From contig JAHLKG010000012.1 in the NCBI GenBank assembly GCA_025526995.1, positions 434,001-498,000 of the forward strand: a stretch of DNA of 64,000 nt, written 5' to 3'. The number at the start of each line of letters is the position of its first letter. The first letter of the stretch is position 1. This stretch comes from Powellomyces hirtus. Lineage: Eukaryota > Chytridiomycota > Chytridiomycetes > Spizellomycetales > Powellomycetaceae. The translations under genes were made by a program, and so were the position numbers. Below are positions 60,729-64,000 of the stretch, piece by piece. The notes below the pieces were generated by a model. It was not told the origin of the DNA. It worked only from the letters and a program-made list of their open reading frames with translations, and ran no database searches.

Positions 60729-62961
60729 ATGACGTCCGGCCATGAAACAGACCTTCTTTTGCGACCACTTGAGGTTGTTCAGAAACTGATTTTTGGTAAG
60801 TGCATTAGGTCTCCAGGGAGCGAGCACCCCATCCAGTCCTCTTCACTAAATCTCTCATTGATATAGAAGACAACCTTTCAATCGCCGATATCTCCACCCA
60901 CTTCCAAAACCAATTCCCCACCCCGACCGCTCTCTCCCTTATCCCCACCCTCACCCACACGTCCCTTCCGCGGCTCCCCACAGGCCGCCTCGTGCGTTTC
61001 CGCTGTATGGTGCAAGACAATTCCTTCAATGCGCAGGAATATTTCCACACCATGACGCTCCGAAACACGACCACGGGGGCGGAACACCATGTCAGTACGG
61101 TTTACAGAGACACCCTGCCTGAGATGGACGGGTGGGTCGCGGTGGAACCTGATATGAGGCACTTTCGCGCGGGGATGGTTGGCGAGAAACACCCGGTTTA
61201 TTGTGTGGCGGTCCCCGCAGAGACGGAGTGGGTCAGGGAGGGGGAAGTCGTGGAGGAGATGCGGCGGATGTCGTTGGAAACAAGCGAAACGAGGGGAGGT
61301 GGTGGCGATGATGCCCCTGTGGCGATTGACCCGCGCCTCCACGTCAAATTCCCAATCAAGAACGACGCAAACACGGTCGCTGCGCTAGTCAAAACGTACG
61401 GCTCGGACCCGCAATTCCGCCTCAACGACGCAATCGAGGTCGTGGGCGTGCTCGAACACATTACGGTCCCACCCACCCCATCCGACGATACACCCGACAT
61501 GACCGATCCAATGTCTGCCCAACTGGAGTTCCCCCCCGATACGGCCGAACAGAACATCTTCACCACCGTGCCCCGCATTCATGTCGTTTTTCACCGCGTG
61601 CTGTCGCAACTGGACCTCAACCCAGCGGCGGCGAATGTGGACGTGAAGGATGTGGATTTGGAGATGTGGAGAAAGGAGGTGATTGAGGTTTTCAAGGGGT
61701 ACTTGGGAGGGGATGCGGTGGCGGCAGAGTACTTGCTTCTGCATCTGATTTCTAAAATGTATGTCGTCACACATCTCTGCATCTTTCGCTTCTCCCCTCA
61801 CACCTCTACCCCTATTCTAACCCCTTCTCGCTCTCCCGACACAGCGACCACCGCGCGCCCGACGACACACCCATTGGCTACTTTCCCCTCAACATCACCA
61901 ACATCCCCACAGACGCGGACGCTTCATTCACCCCGACCCTCGTCGCCCTCCTTGCGTCCCTCCTGCCGCGCGTGCACCGCGTGCCCCTCTCGCTCACCGC
62001 TCTGAATGAACACACCTGGATCGCGCCGGCGCAGAAGCGCGCGGCGGGCAACGACGAGGCCGCGGATAAACTGGATGTGGGCCTGCATGCGGGCGAGCTG
62101 CAGCTGGTGGATGGAACGTGGGTCGTCGTGGACGAAACGGCTTTGGAAGACGGGACTTTGAATGAGCGAGGTAAGGGAAAACCAAAAACCAAAAAAAAAA
62201 GAAAAGATCAAAGGACAAGAACATTCTTTCAAAAGCTTGCGCGCGCGGCGCGGGGGGGGGGGGGGGGCCGACACTCTATGCACGTATTTTCTAACATTGG
62301 CTTTTTTCTTTGTTCTCTGTTACTCTGCGCGCACGCCACCAGGTATATCCAACCTTTCGCACCTCGGGACGACCCTCCGCACCGCCAAACTACCGTACCT
62401 CATCCCCTACGGCGACATGACGCGCGACGTTGATTACGGCGTTCTGGTGCTGAGTCAAGGAAAATGCATGTTTGGGGTAAGCACAGAGAGTGTGGGAATG
62501 GAAAAACGGGTGGGCTATGGCCCTGACCGTTACTCACATGTCGACTCTTGTAGGTTGACTGCACACTCCCCCTGCGCCCCACGACACACGATAGCACGAC
62601 GCGCCTACGGCCGTTCCCGGCCCCGCTCCTCGCCCAAACGCGCGCGCTGCTTGCGACGCTTAGATCCCCGCCAACGAGTTACACGATCCCGCCAGCGATG
62701 GTGGACACGATCAGCAGCGACTATGCGGCGCACCGCCGCGCGGGTGAAACGACGATGGACATGCAGGCGCTCAGCACCCGCTTGGAGGTGGCCAAGCTGG
62801 TGGCGAGGAGTTGTGGGAAACATACACTGGATACGGCCTGTTGGGAACGCGCCCGGCGCTTGGAGGTGCAGCGCCGGACGAGACTGAGGGAGGTGGCAGT
62901 GGGGAGCAAGGGGAAAAGGGATGCGGATGCGGATGCGGATGGGGAGGTGGCGGGGAGATGA
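60729..62961 (+). CDS. MCM-binding protein (MCMBP/ETG1)
   Basis: Five exons: 60729-60795, 60867-61758, 61845-62170, 62343-62476, 62554-62961, 608 aa. Characteristic segments: RLVRFRCMVQDNSFNAQEYF (the conserved VRFRGMVQDM-like strand), EKHPVYCVAVPAETEW, VKTYGSDPQFRLNDAIEVVGVLE, AEYLLLHLISKIDHR, GYFPLNITNIP, HVGLHAGELQL-type KLDVGLHAGELQLVDGTWVVVDE, NLSHLGTTLRTAKLPYLIPYGDM and the C-terminal helices (SYTIPPAMVDTISSDYAAHRR). The protein binds MCM2-7 in place of MCM2 and acts in replication and sister-chromatid cohesion in plants and animals. Length is close to the human protein (642). The third intron (62171-62342) contains a run of 16 G. The tail ends with Asp-Ala repeats (ADADADGEVAGR). Confidence 0.93.
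62252..62267. repeat. G16 homopolymer inside an MCMBP intron
   Basis: Sixteen consecutive G next to a CG-rich stretch; in phase-neutral intron sequence, so a length error would not alter the protein. Confidence 0.9.
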
Positions 62962-63573
62962 GTTTATTCAAAGATGGTTGGTTGGTTGGTGGTGCTGTGG
63001 TTGGTTCCTTTCGTCGATCGTTTGTGTGGTATTGTCGTTCACGGCTGTATTGTTCCAATGTATATATTTTCCCAACTTGCTTGTTTTAGTTTGCAAAACA
63101 AAAACCTTACCCGACATAACATGACCAGATGTGAAAAGTCTGGCCCGAAAAGAAAAAGGGAAGTCCGCACGAAAAAAAAAAAAAAAGAAAAAAAAAAAGA
63201 AAGTGCTTATTATATATATATATCATGTAAAATGAACCACGGATCCAACGTAACAAATAATCTCTTCAACTTCATAGAGCTCTTCAGAAGAATCATAAGT
63301 CTTCGCTAATTCGATTGCAGAAGCTTCGTCCGCGGTGTAAACGCAAAAGATGTAAGTTGGATGTGCAGACGGGTGTCATTTGTCGAGAGTGTGTCCGAGC
63401 GAGGGGTGGGGTGTTTCTGGTCAAATATGGGTGGGGGGGATAGGGTCGAAATAGGATAGAGACATGGGGGAAATTATCGTCTCTAGTGGGTTGTGTCTGT
63501 CAAATATATGGTAATGGGGTAGAGTGGTGTGGGTGGGGTTTGCGGTGCTTGATTATTGGATATATCTATATTG
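62962..63573. other. Convergent intergenic region
   Basis: 3' flanks of MCMBP and the kinase gene; A-runs at 63172-63200 and a short Cys/Lys-rich frame near 63320-63440 discussed under rejected items. Confidence 0.4.
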
Positions 63574-64000
63574 TCAGAGGTTGGCGCGGTCGATGATGGT
63601 TGCGCAGAGGGATTTATACTGTACAGGAGAAAGGGGGGCGGGGGGGGGGGGGAGAAGACGGAATGAGTACAAAAAAACCCAAAAAAAAGGAAAGTGTGTG
63701 CGCAGATAAGGGGTAGTGACTCACCCTCCACGGATCCCCACTAATTCTCGAGAACCGGACACCATGGACACCTCCAACGAGGGGTACTTTCACAATCGCA
63801 ATGTCGAATCGTAATGAATGTTGCGTCGTGGTGGTGGTGGTGGTAGTCGCCGTTGACGCTGTTGACGCGCCCGAGGAGGTTGATCCCAGTGACCAGAGTG
63901 ACGAGGAGCGTTTGCGGAGTTTGCGGGCCCATCGGCCTCCTTTCTGGGTGGGTGGTTGTTTGGGTAATTGGACTGGCCGGGTAAAGAGGTCATCGTTGGC
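63574..64000 (-). CDS. KIN1/MARK-type Ser/Thr kinase, C-terminal KA1 domain (5' partial)
   Basis: Exons 64000-63725 (open at the window edge) and 63618-63574, joined over a 106-nt GTGAGT...TACAG intron, give the last 106 aa of a larger protein. After a Ser/Thr-rich basic stretch the terminal segment reads RFDIAIVKVPLVGGVHGVRF, then SRISGDPWR, and in the last exon YKSLCATIIDRANL-stop. This is the end of a KA1 (kinase-associated 1) domain, in which fungal KIN1 kinases and animal MARK kinases end (compare EVCKVPRLGLHGV and WQYKNI...LKL). KA1 binds acidic phospholipids at the plasma membrane. The kinase domain should lie just beyond 64000. Fungal KIN1/2 act in polarity and exocytosis. Confidence 0.82.
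63633..63652. repeat. G-rich run in the last intron of the KIN1-like gene
   Basis: A run of 20 bases with one C interrupting the G stretch, located between the last two exons of the kinase gene. Confidence 0.85.

Noticed and set aside
63321..63440. Short Cys/Lys/Arg-rich frame resembling a Zn2Cys6 cluster, following a CAG acceptor
   Set aside because: The cysteine spacing (C-x4-C) does not fit the Zn2Cys6 pattern, no partner exon with a Met was found, and it sits in the 3' flank between two convergent genes.

Overview
This window looks like nuclear DNA of a zoosporic (flagellated) true fungus, most likely a chytrid-type lineage. Fungal-type genes are present: a Bem1-like polarity scaffold, an Avl9 homologue, an Rsc7/Swp82-type chromatin subunit, a fungal ADAM-like protease, questin-oxidase-like and NmrA-like proteins, and a CBM19-type chitin-binding module. 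Beside them lie genes typical of organisms with centrioles and flagella, a CCDC112 orthologue and a HEATR4-like protein. Genes are intron-rich, with mostly 45-100 nt GT-AG introns, very small exons and short intergenic gaps. There are no bacterial operons, CRISPR arrays, convincing tRNA/rRNA genes or transposons. All gene models were assembled by eye from reading frames and splice signals.

Layout, left half: 3' part of an LPMO-like/CBM19 secreted protein (1-699, +); Bem1-like scaffold (1334-3410, -); NmrA-like reductase with a SnoaL-like tail (4536-5867, +); six-exon nucleotide-sugar 4,6-dehydratase (6206-7815, -); class I myosin in 39 exons (8898-14664, +) converging on an Avl9 homologue (14739-about 17818, -); aldo/keto reductase (19401-20433, -); ADAM-type membrane metalloprotease (21101-24142, +); proteasome beta-4 subunit (24620-25462, +); bHLH transcription factor (26179-28376, -); four-helix membrane protein (29354-30266, -).

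Right half: protein with an Rsc7/Swp82 domain and PHD fingers (31167-33827, -); small Ser/Ala-rich helical protein (34602-35022, -); questin-oxidase-like protein (36991-38482, +); LRR-like protein (38988-40578, +); tandem SWIB protein (40767-42192, -); disordered protein (43095-44519, +); mitochondrial bL12m (44829-45759, -); F-box protein (46571-48632, +); ribosomal eL14 (49249-about 50175, -); two small unknown proteins; CCDC112 (53042-55872, -) head-to-head with HEATR4-like (56806-60514, +); MCM-binding protein (60729-62961, +); and the KA1 end of a KIN1/MARK-type kinase (63574-64000, -) running off the window.

Functionally this is mostly a housekeeping region: polarity and endocytic actin (Bem1, myosin I, KIN1-like), secretion (Avl9), chromatin (Rsc7-PHD, SWIB), translation (eL14, bL12m), proteasome, replication (MCMBP) and centriole/cilium genes. 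I see no defence island and no clear secondary-metabolite cluster. The most interesting items are the Rsc7/Swp82-PHD fusion, the head-to-head CCDC112/HEATR4 pair, the micro-exons, the 4,6-dehydratase in a fungal setting, and a recurrent intergenic CACGTGA motif alongside a bHLH factor with E-box-contacting residues.
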